This document shows, piece by piece, positions 15,738 through 24,564 of a stretch of 64,000 nt of DNA. Every line of letters begins with the position of its first letter. The stretch's first letter is position 1. Below the pieces are notes generated by a model, which saw only the letters and a list, made by a program, of their open reading frames with translations, ran no database searches and was not told the origin of the DNA. Source of the stretch: Micromonospora inaquosa (lineage in GTDB: Bacteria; Actinomycetota; Actinomycetes; Mycobacteriales; Micromonosporaceae); assembly GCF_003857055.1 (NCBI RefSeq), contig NZ_QGSZ01000233.1, positions 1 through 64,000 on the forward strand, given 5' to 3'. The position numbers and the translations under genes were made by a program.

Positions 15738-17042
15738 TCAGTGGTCTCGGGACGGGCATGGAACTGCCGACGGCGACGGCTGTGCCGAGGCGGTGGGCCC
15801 GACCTGGCCCGCGACGCCGACGTTCAGCGGATCGGCCAGGAGTTTGTCGAACGCCAGCTCGGCGGCACCGATCAGGACCGCGTCGCGGCCGAGTGCCGCC
15901 GCGCGCAACCGCAGGTGCTCGCGGGAGGCCGGCAGTGGCATGGTGTCCAGCCGGGCCCGGACCACGTCCGCCCCGGCGGTGAAAATGTCGCGCAGCGAGC
16001 CGCCGAACACCACGGCGTCCGGGTTGACCACGTTGACCAGGTTCGCCACGCCGAAGCCGAGCCAGTCCGCCACCTGCTCGACCGCCGCGCGGGCGGTCGG
16101 GTCGCCGTCCGCGGACGCGCGCAGCACCTCGGCCACCGCCGCCCGGTCGCTCGGGTCACGGCCCGCGTGCCGCAGCAGCGCGGCCTCGGAGATCTCGGTC
16201 TCCCAGCAGCCGCGTGAACCGCAGCCGCAGGGCAGGCCGTTGGGGTTGACCACCATGTGGCCGACCTTGCCGCTGTGGCCCCGGTGGCCGATCACCAGTC
16301 GACCACCGACGATGATGCCGGCGCTGATGCCCAGGTCGCCGTGCAGGTAGATGACGTCGTCGATGCCGACCGCGACGCCCCGGACGTGCTCGGCCAGGCC
16401 GGCGATGTCGGCCAGGTCCCCGGCCACGAAACCGGGGCCGGCGCTGAACTCCGCCTCCAGCGTGGCGCCGAGCGTCTCGTCGATGCTGGCGATCCGGATC
16501 CTGCCGTCCGGGTCGCGGGTGGTGTCGGCGACCGCGGCGGCGCCGCCGACCAGCAGCGCGTCGCCGGCCACGGAACGTTCCATGTCACGGACCAGGTCGG
16601 CGAGGGGCCCGACGGCTTCGATCGCGGACATGCCGCTGGGTCGAGGGATCTCCCGCAGGTCGAGGATCTGCCCGCCCAGGCCGACCCGGGCGGCGCGCAA
16701 CCGGTCCGCGTCGATGCTCAACGCATGCGCGTAGACCCGCTCGGAGCGGGGACTGACCACCAGTGAGGGGCGGCCGGCGCGCCGGGTGGTGGTCGGCGCC
16801 TCCTCGGTGACCAGACCGCTGGTGACCAGGTCGGCGGCGAGGGCGCCGATGGTGCTTCGGTTGAGGCCGAGCCGGCTGGTCAGCTCGGCGCGGGACGTCG
16901 GTCCGTGCAGGTGGACGTAGCGCAGCACAGCACCGAGGTTCTGCCGCCGGATCTCCTCCTGGCTGGCGCCGGGAACCGACGGCAGCGGGGATTCGGCGTT
17001 GCGGCCGACGCCGGCTGGTCTGGACCGTACTGGTGCCGCCAC
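15738..17042 (-). CDS. ROK-family transcriptional regulator (Rok7B7/XylR-like)
   Basis: The 434-aa protein has a winged helix at residues 30-90 (SRAELTSRLGLNRSTIGALA) and a ROK sugar-kinase-like domain after it. The zinc motif CGCGSRGCWE is intact, as is the GHxxxVxxxG-like stretch before it. GTG 17042 follows AAGGAGG at a 7-nt spacing. It lies downstream of the monosaccharide importer, after a strong terminator, so it is probably read from its own promoter and controls that importer. In Streptomyces, rok7B7 sits beside xylFGH and links xylose uptake with development; orthology here is inferred. Confidence 0.88.
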   Translation of the reverse strand: MAAPVRSRPAGVGRNAESPLPSVPGASQEEIRRQNLGAVLRYVHLHGPTSRAELTSRLGLNRSTIGALAADLVTSGLVTEEAPTTTRRAGRPSLVVSPRSERVYAHALSIDADRLRAARVGLGGQILDLREIPRPSGMSAIEAVGPLADLVRDMERSVAGDALLVGGAAAVADTTRDPDGRIRIASIDETLGATLEAEFSAGPGFVAGDLADIAGLAEHVRGVAVGIDDVIYLHGDLGISAGIIVGGRLVIGHRGHSGKVGHMVVNPNGLPCGCGSRGCWETEISEAALLRHAGRDPSDRAAVAEVLRASADGDPTARAAVEQVADWLGFGVANLVNVVNPDAVVFGGSLRDIFTAGADVVRARLDTMPLPASREHLRLRAAALGRDAVLIGAAELAFDKLLADPLNVGVAGQVGPTASAQPSPSAVPCPSRDH

Positions 17043-17090
17043 GGTCAGACCTCCTTCCGGGTCGATGCCGGTTGGTGCGGGGGTGCAGGG

Positions 17091-17134
17091 ACGACGATGG
17101 GTCCCGGTAGAGGAGACCCGGGACCCATCGTCGT
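17091..17134 (-). terminator. Strong terminator of the monosaccharide importer operon
   Basis: A 17-bp perfect stem (17091-17107 with 17118-17134) and a 10-nt loop lie 21 bp after the binding-protein stop. The stem contains GGGTCCCGG. It separates the importer from the ROK regulator. Confidence 0.85.
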
Positions 17135-17154
17135 TACTACCTACCGTGCGGTGA

Positions 17155-18258
17155 TTACTTGGTGAGCGGAGCGAGCTTCGGGTCGTTGGCGTACGCCTCA
17201 GCCGCGTTCGCCTTGGTGACGGCGACCGGCGGGAGCAGGTACGTGTCGACGACCTTGCTGCCGTTGTTGTAGGAGGTGGTGTCGTTCACCTGCGGCTTGT
17301 CGCCGGCCTGGAGAGCCTTGACCATGTTGATGGTCTCCTTCACCAGGTTGCGGGTGTCCTTGTTGATCGTCATGTACTGCTCGCCCTTGACGATCGACTT
17401 GACCGACTCGACCTCGGAGTCCTGACCGGTGACGATCGGGGTCGGCTTGCCGGCACCCTTGACCGAGGTCAGGATGGCGCGGGCCAGCGTGTCGTTCGGG
17501 GAGAGGACGCCGTCCAGCTCCTTGTTGCCGTAGGTCGAGGTCAGCAGCTGGTCCATGCGGGCCTGCGCACCCTCGGCCTTCCAGCCCTGGATGGCGGTCT
17601 GCTTGACCTCCTTCTGACCCGAGGCGACGACGACGTTGCCCTTGTCGATCTCCGGCTTGAGCACGTCCATCGCGCCGTTGAAGAAGACACCGGCGTTGTT
17701 GTCGTCCGGCGAGCCGGAGAACAGCTCGATGTTGTACGGGCCGTTCGGCTTCTTGGCCTTCATGCCCTCGAGCAGGGCCTGGCCCTGGAGCTGGCCGACC
17801 TTGAAGTTGTCGAACGCGACGTAGTAGTCGAGGTCCGGCGTGTTGGTGATCAGCCGGTCGTAGGCGATGACCTTCACACCGGCGGCGTGGGCCGCGGCGA
17901 CCTGGGTCGACAGCTGGGCGGCGTCGGTCGCGCCGATGACGATGACCTTGGCGCCCTTGGTCACCATGGAGGTGATCTGCGCCTGCTGGTCGGCGACAGT
18001 GGTCGACGCGCCGGCGTACTGCACGTTGCCCTCGAAGCCGGCTTCCTTGAGGCCGTTGGTGAACAGGTCACCGGCGAGAACCCAGTTCTCGGAGGTCTTG
18101 GCCGGGAGGGCCACACCGATCAGGGAGTTGGCCGGGAAGCCCTTGGCGGCCTCGCCGCTGGAGCCGCTGTCACCGTCGCGGCCAGAGCCGCAGCCGGCGA
18201 GGGCAAGCATGGCGGCGGCGCTGATGGCCACCACCGACGTGCCGAAGAATTTACGCAT
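17155..18258 (-). CDS. xylF: Sugar-binding lipoprotein of monosaccharide ABC importer (XylF-like)
   Basis: The 367-aa protein has a lipoprotein signal (MRKFFGTSVVAISAAAMLAL, lipobox LAGC, Cys about 23) and a type I periplasmic-binding fold. GVALPAKTSENW, AKVIVIGATDAAQLS, VIAYDRL and IVTGQDSEVESVK are the family's core motifs, and the tail YNNGSKVVDTYLLPP is typical of XylF/ChvE proteins. It would capture xylose or a related pentose/hexose outside the membrane. It is the last gene of an operon starting at 21152, which is unusual, since binding proteins are usually first. The gap to the permease is 51 bp. Confidence 0.88.
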   Translation of the reverse strand: MRKFFGTSVVAISAAAMLALAGCGSGRDGDSGSSGEAAKGFPANSLIGVALPAKTSENWVLAGDLFTNGLKEAGFEGNVQYAGASTTVADQQAQITSMVTKGAKVIVIGATDAAQLSTQVAAAHAAGVKVIAYDRLITNTPDLDYYVAFDNFKVGQLQGQALLEGMKAKKPNGPYNIELFSGSPDDNNAGVFFNGAMDVLKPEIDKGNVVVASGQKEVKQTAIQGWKAEGAQARMDQLLTSTYGNKELDGVLSPNDTLARAILTSVKGAGKPTPIVTGQDSEVESVKSIVKGEQYMTINKDTRNLVKETINMVKALQAGDKPQVNDTTSYNNGSKVVDTYLLPPVAVTKANAAEAYANDPKLAPLTK

Positions 18259-18309
18259 GGTGAGGACTTGCCTTTCTTGATGTGAGACGGGTGGTGAGGT
18301 CGGTGGCCG

Positions 18310-19608
18310 TCAGCCGGACACCGCTGCCTTGGCGGGCTTGCGCTCCGCGTCCGGCGGTGAGGCGGGTGGGGCGGAGTCCTCGCGACGGAACGGCCGCATC
18401 AGGCTCCCGATGATGGAGAAGCGCCCCTGGCTCTTGTTGTAGACGTCGATCGCGACGGCCAGCAGCAGGACCAGGCCCTTGATGATCTGGACCTTGTCGG
18501 TGCCCACGCCCTGGAGCTGGAGGCCGTTGTTGAGCACGGCCATGACGAGACCACCGACGATCGAGCCGCTGATGGTGCCGATACCGCCGGCGACGGCCGC
18601 GCCACCGATGAAGACCGCGGCGATGGCGTCCAACTCCCAACCGTTGCCGTCCTGCGGTCCGGAGGCCGCCGAACGGGCCACGAAGATCATGCCGGCCAGC
18701 GCGGCCAGGACGGACATGTTCATCATGACGAAGAAGTTGACCCGCTTGAGCTTCACGCCGGACAGCTCGGCCGCCCGGGAGTTGCCGCCCACCGCGTAGA
18801 TGTGCCGGCCACCGGCGGTGTTACGGGTGTAGAAGGAGTACGCGATGACCAGCAGCAGCAGGATGATGCCGGAGATCGGGAAGCTCGTGCCGACGCGACC
18901 GCTGGCGAAGCGCAGCGAGGCGAAGGCGATGACCCCGACCATGATGGCCATCCGCAGGATCGAGACCCACATCGGCGCCGGATCGGCGTCCATTGCCCGA
19001 CGGGTGTTGCGGGTCCGGATCTCGCGCCACACCACGGCCGCCGCCGCGGCCAGGCCGAGCAGCAGCGTGGCGTTGTTGTAGCCGGTGTTCGGACCGAACT
19101 CGGGCAGGAAGCCGGAGCCGATCTCCCGGAAGCCCTCCGGCACCGGGATGCTCTGCGCGTTGCCGATGAACTGGTTGCCACCGCGGAACAGCAGCATGCC
19201 GGCCAGGGTGACGATGAACGCCGGCACCCCGACATACGCCACCCAGAAGCCCTGCCAGGCGCCGATCACCGCGCCGATGGCGAGGCCGAACACGATGGCG
19301 GCGGGCCAGGGCAGATCCCATTCGGTCATCGACTTGGCGACCAGGATGCCGGTGAAGGCCGCGATCGAGCCGACCGACAGGTCGATGTGCCCGGCGACGA
19401 TCACCATGAGCATGCCGATGGCCAGAATCAGGATGTACGAGTTCTGTTGGAACAGCGCGATCAGGTTGTCCGACCGCAGCGTCAGCCCATCGGTCCAGAT
19501 CTGGAAGATCAGGACGATCGCCACCAGGGTGAAGATCATCCCGAACTGGCGAGCGTTGGAGGTCGTACCTCCAAACAGGTTCTTCTGAAGGTCCTTGATA
19601 CGGCTCAT
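18310..19608 (-). CDS. xylH: Monosaccharide ABC importer permease (XylH/MmsB-like)
   Basis: The 432-aa membrane protein has about 11-12 hydrophobic helices. [50 protein letters not shown] and [21 protein letters not shown] are hallmark motifs of the RbsC/XylH/MmsB permeases. The C-terminal 35 residues are a Pro/Ala/Lys-rich cytosolic tail. ATG 19608 overlaps the ATPase stop by 4 bp, so translation is coupled. It forms the membrane channel with the ATPase at 19605-21152 and receives sugar from the lipoprotein at 17155-18258. Confidence 0.9.
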   Translation of the reverse strand: MSRIKDLQKNLFGGTTSNARQFGMIFTLVAIVLIFQIWTDGLTLRSDNLIALFQQNSYILILAIGMLMVIVAGHIDLSVGSIAAFTGILVAKSMTEWDLPWPAAIVFGLAIGAVIGAWQGFWVAYVGVPAFIVTLAGMLLFRGGNQFIGNAQSIPVPEGFREIGSGFLPEFGPNTGYNNATLLLGLAAAAAVVWREIRTRNTRRAMDADPAPMWVSILRMAIMVGVIAFASLRFASGRVGTSFPISGIILLLLVIAYSFYTRNTAGGRHIYAVGGNSRAAELSGVKLKRVNFFVMMNMSVLAALAGMIFVARSAASGPQDGNGWELDAIAAVFIGGAAVAGGIGTISGSIVGGLVMAVLNNGLQLQGVGTDKVQIIKGLVLLLAVAIDVYNKSQGRFSIIGSLMRPFRREDSAPPASPPDAERKPAKAAVSG

Positions 19609-21152
19609 CGGGTGGCCAACTTCTTCGTCGAGGTCATCTGCTTCATGAGGTTTTCCGGGGTGGCGTCCGCCCGAGCGATCTCGCCCGTGATGGCGCCCTC
19701 GAACACGGTGTAGATGCGGTCGCAGAGCCCGATCAGCTCAGGCAGCTCCGAGGAGATGACGACGACGCCCTTCCCCTCGTCGGCGAGCCGCTGGATGATG
19801 CCGTAGATCTCATACTTGGCACCCACGTCGATGCCGCGCGTCGGCTCGTCGAGGATCAGCAGGTCCGGGTCGGTGAACATCCACTTCGCCAGGACGACCT
19901 TCTGCTGGTTGCCGCCGGAGAGCTTCGAGACACCCACGTCGACCGACGGGGCCTTGGTCCGCAACTCCTTGCGGTACGCCTCGGCCGCCTGGTACTCCTC
20001 GACCTCGCTCAGCACGCCGTGGTGCGAGATCTTGGACAGCTTGGCGGCCACCGTCGACGACTTGATGTCGTCGAGCAGGTTAAGGCCGATCGCCTTGCGG
20101 TCCTCGCTGACGTACGCGAGCCCGTTGTCGATCGCGTCGGCGACCGACTTGAGGACGATCTCCTTGCCGTCCTTGATGATCGTGCCCGACTCGTACACCC
20201 CGTAGGAGCGGCCGAAGACACTCATCGCGAGTTCGGTGCGGCCCGCGCCCATCAGGCCGGCGAAGCCGACGATCTCGCCGCGGCGCACCACGAAGCTCTC
20301 GTTCTTGCAGACCTGCCGGTCGGCGGAGATCGGGTGCCGGACGTTCCAGTCGCGGACCTCGAAGAAGACGTCACCGATCTTCGGGGTGTGGTCCGGGAAC
20401 CGGCTGCTCAGCTCACGGCCGACCATGCCCCGCACGATCCGGTCCTCGTCGACCCCGTCCGCCTTGACGTCGAGGGTCTCCACGGTCCGGCCGTCGCGCA
20501 GGATGGTGATCTGGTCGGCGATCGCCTCGATCTCGTTCAGCTTGTGCGAGATCATGATCGAGGTGATGCCGCGGGAACGGAAGCCGCGCAGCAGGTCCAG
20601 CAGGTGCCGGGAGTCCGCCTCGTTGAGCGCAGCCGTCGGCTCGTCCAGGATGAGCAGCTTCACGTCCTTGGCGAACGCCTTGGCGATCTCCACGAGCTGC
20701 TGCTTGCCGACACCGATGTCCTTGATCAGGGTGTCCGGGTCCTCTTGCAGGCCGACCCGGGCCATCAGGTCCAGCGCCATCCGGTTCGCGGCCTTCCAGT
20801 CGATCGCGCCCCGCTTGCGCGGTTCGTTGCCGAGGAAGATGTTCTCGGCGATCGACATGCCGGGGATGAGCGCGAGCTCCTGGTGGATGATCACGATGCC
20901 GGCGTTCTCGCTGGCCCGGATGTCGGAGAACTTGCTCTCCGACCCCTGGTAGACGATCTGGCCGTCGTAGCTTCCGTACGGGTAGACCCCGCTGAGGACC
21001 TTCATCAGCGTGGACTTGCCCGCACCGTTCTCGCCGCAGATGGCATGGATCTCTCCGGCGCGCACCACCAGGTTGACGTCGGAGAGGGCCTTGACTCCGG
21101 GGAACTCCTTGGTGATAGAGCGCATCTCAAGGAGGGTCGGCACGTTGCTCAT
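19605..21152 (-). CDS. xylG: Monosaccharide ABC importer ATPase, two ATP-binding domains (XylG/MmsA-like)
   Basis: The 515-aa protein has two ABC domains. The first has Walker [10 protein letters not shown] and Walker B LLILDEPT; the second has [10 protein letters not shown] (degenerate Walker A), [15 protein letters not shown] and a [16 protein letters not shown] stretch, as in all CUT2-type sugar ATPases. It energises uptake through the permease downstream, with a 4-bp overlap. I chose ATG 21152 (GAGG 11 nt upstream); an in-frame GTG at 21164 adds four residues. It is the first gene of the operon. The paralogue at 40431-41969 belongs to a second importer. Confidence 0.9.
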   Translation of the reverse strand: MSNVPTLLEMRSITKEFPGVKALSDVNLVVRAGEIHAICGENGAGKSTLMKVLSGVYPYGSYDGQIVYQGSESKFSDIRASENAGIVIIHQELALIPGMSIAENIFLGNEPRKRGAIDWKAANRMALDLMARVGLQEDPDTLIKDIGVGKQQLVEIAKAFAKDVKLLILDEPTAALNEADSRHLLDLLRGFRSRGITSIMISHKLNEIEAIADQITILRDGRTVETLDVKADGVDEDRIVRGMVGRELSSRFPDHTPKIGDVFFEVRDWNVRHPISADRQVCKNESFVVRRGEIVGFAGLMGAGRTELAMSVFGRSYGVYESGTIIKDGKEIVLKSVADAIDNGLAYVSEDRKAIGLNLLDDIKSSTVAAKLSKISHHGVLSEVEEYQAAEAYRKELRTKAPSVDVGVSKLSGGNQQKVVLAKWMFTDPDLLILDEPTRGIDVGAKYEIYGIIQRLADEGKGVVVISSELPELIGLCDRIYTVFEGAITGEIARADATPENLMKQMTSTKKLATR

Positions 21153-21696
21153 CGCTCGTACCACCTCGCCAACGTCATCGGTTGCCTCCGGAAGGTTGAA
21201 CCTTCACTTGGTTTTGTTGTTGACGGCAACGTATTGCGGCCGGAGGGCCATCCGCAAGGCGAGAGACTGTTGAAAAAGTAACAATCCGGCAATATAGACG
21301 TAACGCAGTATTCGCCCGTCACAGCCACCTCACTGGCCCCGTGAGGCACCTTGGACTGCGGATGGCAACGTTGTCAAATGCCGAGCAACGCCGTGATCGA
21401 CTCCGGTCCTCCTCGACAAGCCTGCCACCAGGCACGATCCGCGACCAACCGGAGCAGGGCGCACTGGGCGGCAAACTCGTTACGATCGAATGATCTTGAT
21501 TGGACCGCGACGCCGACATCGCCCCCGACGACGGCCAACGCCCTCGGGTCAACGCTGTGACCCACGCCTCCACACACGGCCTCGATCGACGGCAATCGTC
21601 TCGTCGGGCCCACGACCAGGAGGGGAAGGTGCGCCTGACGTCCCTTAAGGGCGAATCGGGGGCGTTCGCCGCTACCGCGTCTTCGGTGCCCGTCGC
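21153..21696. other. Intergenic region upstream of the monosaccharide importer operon
   Basis: About 540 bp hold no convincing gene. The first 150 bp are AT-richer, with a TATATT that could be a minus-strand -10 near 21290, and GTTG-CAAC symmetric stretches near 21220 and 21368 that are candidate ROK sites. The rest is GC-rich, with only short unsupported frames. Confidence 0.5.
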
Positions 21697-22875
21697 TCAG
21701 GACGGGTGCAGCACCGCCTTGATCACGCCGTGCTCCCGCCGGTCGAAATGGCGATACAGCTCGGGGGCGTCGGCGAGGGTGCCGTGATGGGTGACGATCA
21801 TGCTGGGTCGCGCTCGGCCCGCGACGACCAGATCGCGCAGCATCGCGGTGTAGCGGCGGTCGTGGGTGCGACCGAAGCGGACCGCCACCCCCTTACTGAA
21901 CAGCGCACCCCAGGGCACGACCAGGTTCTCGTGGCCGTCCGCGCCGGGGCCGGGGTGCGGATCCCGGTCCGGGAAGACACCGGCGACCGCTATCGCGCCG
22001 GTGGCGTTGACCAGCCGGGCCGCATCGGCGATGACCTGACCCGGACGCTCCTGGTCCGGGTGCTCCCGGTCGCGGGCCTGGAACCCCACCGCGTCGATGA
22101 CCTTGTCGACCCCGCCCAGTTTCTCCTCGCCGGGCGGCAGCCCGCTCCGGGACCGGTCGGCGCGGATCTGCTCGACCGGGTCGCCCCGACGGAAGTCGAT
22201 CGGCACCGCGCCGATCTCGCCGGCCTTGTCGAGCCGGGCGTCGACACCGTCGACGGAATACACCACCCGGGCACCTCGGAGCAGCGCCGAGTAGGCGCTG
22301 AGCAGACCGATGGTGCCGGCCCCGAACACCGCCACGGTGTCACCGGGCTCGACCTCGGCGAGGGTGGCCGCGGCGTGCCACCCGGTGACGAACGCGTCGG
22401 CGAGCAGCACGAAGTCGTCCTCGTACCCGTCCCCCGGCTCGCCCGGCAGGGGTACGCAGTTGGCATCGGCCCAGGGCACGCGCAGCAGGTCGGCCTGCGC
22501 ACCCCGGTACGGACCCATCCCCGCGTACCCGTACGCCGCGCCCGGCCCCTCGACCCGGGCCCGTAGACAGGCCGCGGAGAGCCCGCGAGCGCACATCACA
22601 CACGTTCCGCAGAACAGGTGGGTGGGGATCACCACCCGCGTGCCCGGCCGGACGCTCTGCACCGCGGCGCCCACCTCCTGCACCACACCCAACGGTTCGT
22701 GACCGAGCACCAGGCCCGGTTCGGCGCTGGTTCGTCCGTCGTACATGTGCAGGTCGGTGCCGCACAGCGCGGTGGAGGTGATCCGCACGAGCGCATCGGT
22801 CTCCGCCTCCAGTGTCGCGTCGGGCACCTCCCGCACCGCCACCGTCCGGACGTCCGCGTACACGACGGCTCTCAT
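21697..22875 (-). CDS. Zinc-dependent alcohol/formaldehyde dehydrogenase-like
   Basis: The 392-aa medium-chain dehydrogenase opens MRAVVYADVRTVAVREVPDA. TALCGTDLHMYDG gives the catalytic-zinc Cys, GLVLGHEPLGVV the His-Glu, and the structural-zinc loop has Cys in HLFCGTCVMCARGLSAAC. VAVFGAGTIGLLSAYSALLRGA is the NAD-binding Rossmann loop, and the long C-terminal insertion (FQARDREHPDQERP, DPHPGPGADGHENL) resembles glutathione-independent formaldehyde dehydrogenases. It likely oxidises an aldehyde or alcohol using NAD. It is divergent from a TetR regulator with a palindromic operator, which probably controls it. Confidence 0.88.
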   Translation of the reverse strand: MRAVVYADVRTVAVREVPDATLEAETDALVRITSTALCGTDLHMYDGRTSAEPGLVLGHEPLGVVQEVGAAVQSVRPGTRVVIPTHLFCGTCVMCARGLSAACLRARVEGPGAAYGYAGMGPYRGAQADLLRVPWADANCVPLPGEPGDGYEDDFVLLADAFVTGWHAAATLAEVEPGDTVAVFGAGTIGLLSAYSALLRGARVVYSVDGVDARLDKAGEIGAVPIDFRRGDPVEQIRADRSRSGLPPGEEKLGGVDKVIDAVGFQARDREHPDQERPGQVIADAARLVNATGAIAVAGVFPDRDPHPGPGADGHENLVVPWGALFSKGVAVRFGRTHDRRYTAMLRDLVVAGRARPSMIVTHHGTLADAPELYRHFDRREHGVIKAVLHPS

Positions 22876-22972
22876 CCCGGCTCTCCTGTTCGGCGGTGGG
22901 CAGACCCGGCCGCCTTCCCCCGGCTGGGCCCTTCATGCCGGCCCGGCCCAGGGCCGGGCCCGGCGGTGCTAT

Positions 22973-22987
22973 CTTAGGGTTCCTAAG
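22973..22987. promoter_or_regulatory. Predicted TetR operator between the dehydrogenase and regulator genes
   Basis: CTTAGGGTTCCTAAG is a perfect 6-bp inverted repeat with a 3-bp centre, in an AT-richer stretch 28 bp before the TetR start and 97 bp before the dehydrogenase start. Its position suits control of both genes by the TetR protein. Confidence 0.65.
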
Positions 22988-23015
22988 TTTCTGCTTAGTG
23001 AAGCAAAGGATCGGT

Positions 23016-23600
23016 ATGCCACGGCAGGGGTTGACCAGCGAGCGCGTCTCGGCCGCCGCGGCCGAGCTGGCGGACGCGGTCGGCCTGTCCCGGCTGACCG
23101 TCGCGGCCGTCGCGCGGCACTTCGGGGTCTCGGACGCCGCCCTGTACGGGCACGTCCGCAGCCGCGACGCGTTGATCGAGCACGTCGCGGTCCGGGCGGC
23201 GGCCACCTTCGCCGACGCGCTCGCCATCGCGGTGGCCGGGCGGGCCGGGCACCAGGCCCTGGTCGGGTTCGGCGACGCCTGGCGCGCCTTCGCCGTCACA
23301 CACCCGGGGCAGTACGCGGCGACCCAGCTCCAGCTGCCGCCCGAGGTCGGCACACGGTCCGCGGGGCACCTCCGCCTGATCGAGCTGAGCTACGCGATGC
23401 TGCGCGGGTACGGGCTCGACGAACCGGCTCTGACCGACGCGCTGCGGTTCGTCCGCAGCACCTTCCACGGCTTCGCAAGCCTCGAAGCGGTCGACGGTTT
23501 CGGGCATCCCCGCGCCGTCGACGCGTCGTGGCAGGCGCTCCTCGACGCGGTGCACACCACGTTGAGCAACTGGCCAACCGAGACCCGGGAGCAGCAGTGA
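23016..23600 (+). CDS. TetR-family transcriptional regulator
   Basis: The 194-aa protein starts at ATG 23016 after AAAGGA. The N terminus has the helix-turn-helix VGLSRLTVAAVARHFGVSDAALYGHVRSRDALI; the rest (residues 60-190) is the helical ligand domain with the WHG-like pattern (VRSTFHGFASLE). It probably represses the divergent dehydrogenase and its own gene and is released by an unknown small molecule. The stop overlaps the hydrolase start by 4 bp (GTGA), so both are translated together. In-frame codons upstream of 23016 lie beyond the ribosome site and are not used. Confidence 0.9.
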   Translation: MPRQGLTSERVSAAAAELADAVGLSRLTVAAVARHFGVSDAALYGHVRSRDALIEHVAVRAAATFADALAIAVAGRAGHQALVGFGDAWRAFAVTHPGQYAATQLQLPPEVGTRSAGHLRLIELSYAMLRGYGLDEPALTDALRFVRSTFHGFASLEAVDGFGHPRAVDASWQALLDAVHTTLSNWPTETREQQ

Positions 23601-24430
23601 ACAGCCACGATCAGTCGGTCGAGTCGGCCGACGGAACCCGCCTGGTGGTGCGGCGCCTGGGCGCCGGAGACCCCGTCGTCCTGGTGCACGGATCGGGTGG
23701 CGGGCTGCACTCCTGGGCCGCCGTCGCGGAGCACCTCGCCAACGACCACGAGGTGTGGCTGCCGGCCCGACGCGGATACGGTCCCAGCGACGTCCCGGCC
23801 GGCACCAAGTCCTTCCGGGACGAGACCGCCGATCTGACCGCCGTCATCGAGGCGGCCCGCCAACCCTCGGGCCGGCCGGTCCATCTCGCCGGCGCGTCCT
23901 ACGGAGCGACACTGGCGCTGCACACCGCCGCGACTGATCCGCGCGACGTACGCTCCCTGGCCGTCTTCGAGCCGCCGCTCTTCGCGGCCGGGGCGGAGAT
24001 CGCGCCGCTGCTCGACCGGTACCGTGGCGCCTTCGAGCGCGACGACGCCGCCGCGATGGCCGCGGCCCTCAACGCCGTGACGCGGGTTCCGGCCGAGATC
24101 GTCGCCGCGATCGCCGCCAGCGCGGGCGATCGGGTGCCCGACCCGGTCGAGGCGCGCCGCTCGGCGGTCGGCTGGCTGCACGATCTGGAGGCTCTCGCGC
24201 AGGACAGCACTGACATCAGCCGATGGTCCTCGATCGCCGTACCGACTCTCCTGCTGGCCGGCGCGGACACCTGGGAGCCGATGCCCACCACGATGAACAC
24301 CCTCGCGACGACGATCCCGACGGCCCGCTATGTGGTCTGGCCAGGTCAGTCGCACTTCGTGACCATGACGGCACCCACCCTGGTCGCCGACGCGCTGCGG
24401 CAGTTCTTCGCCGAGGCTCCGCCGGTCTGA
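23597..24430 (+). CDS. Alpha/beta hydrolase
   Basis: The 277-aa protein starts at GTG 23597, overlapping the TetR stop. DPVVLVHGSGGGLHSW gives the oxyanion HG motif, LAGASYGATLALH contains the nucleophile elbow (G-x-S-x-G, Ser in GASYG), VPTLLLAGADTWEP the acid region and PGQSHFVTM the catalytic His. It is a soluble cytosolic hydrolase acting on an ester, lactone or similar substrate. Being coupled to the TetR gene, it likely shares the regulated substrate of the divergent dehydrogenase. It is not more specifically identifiable. Confidence 0.87.
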   Translation: MNSHDQSVESADGTRLVVRRLGAGDPVVLVHGSGGGLHSWAAVAEHLANDHEVWLPARRGYGPSDVPAGTKSFRDETADLTAVIEAARQPSGRPVHLAGASYGATLALHTAATDPRDVRSLAVFEPPLFAAGAEIAPLLDRYRGAFERDDAAAMAAALNAVTRVPAEIVAAIAASAGDRVPDPVEARRSAVGWLHDLEALAQDSTDISRWSSIAVPTLLLAGADTWEPMPTTMNTLATTIPTARYVVWPGQSHFVTMTAPTLVADALRQFFAEAPPV

Positions 24431-24564
24431 TCCGGGACGCCGTCCGCCGGCGGCGGGTATTCCACCGGCGCGCGAGTCGGTGACCGCCACTGCGCGGTCG
24501 CTCAGTAGCATCGATAAGGCACGATATTCAGGCGGACCACTCCCCGACCGGATCGAGCCTCGAC

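Noticed and set aside
21374..21787. Short frames in the region upstream of the monosaccharide importer
   Set aside because: No ribosome site or recognisable family, and frames on both strands have similar length, so none is supported.
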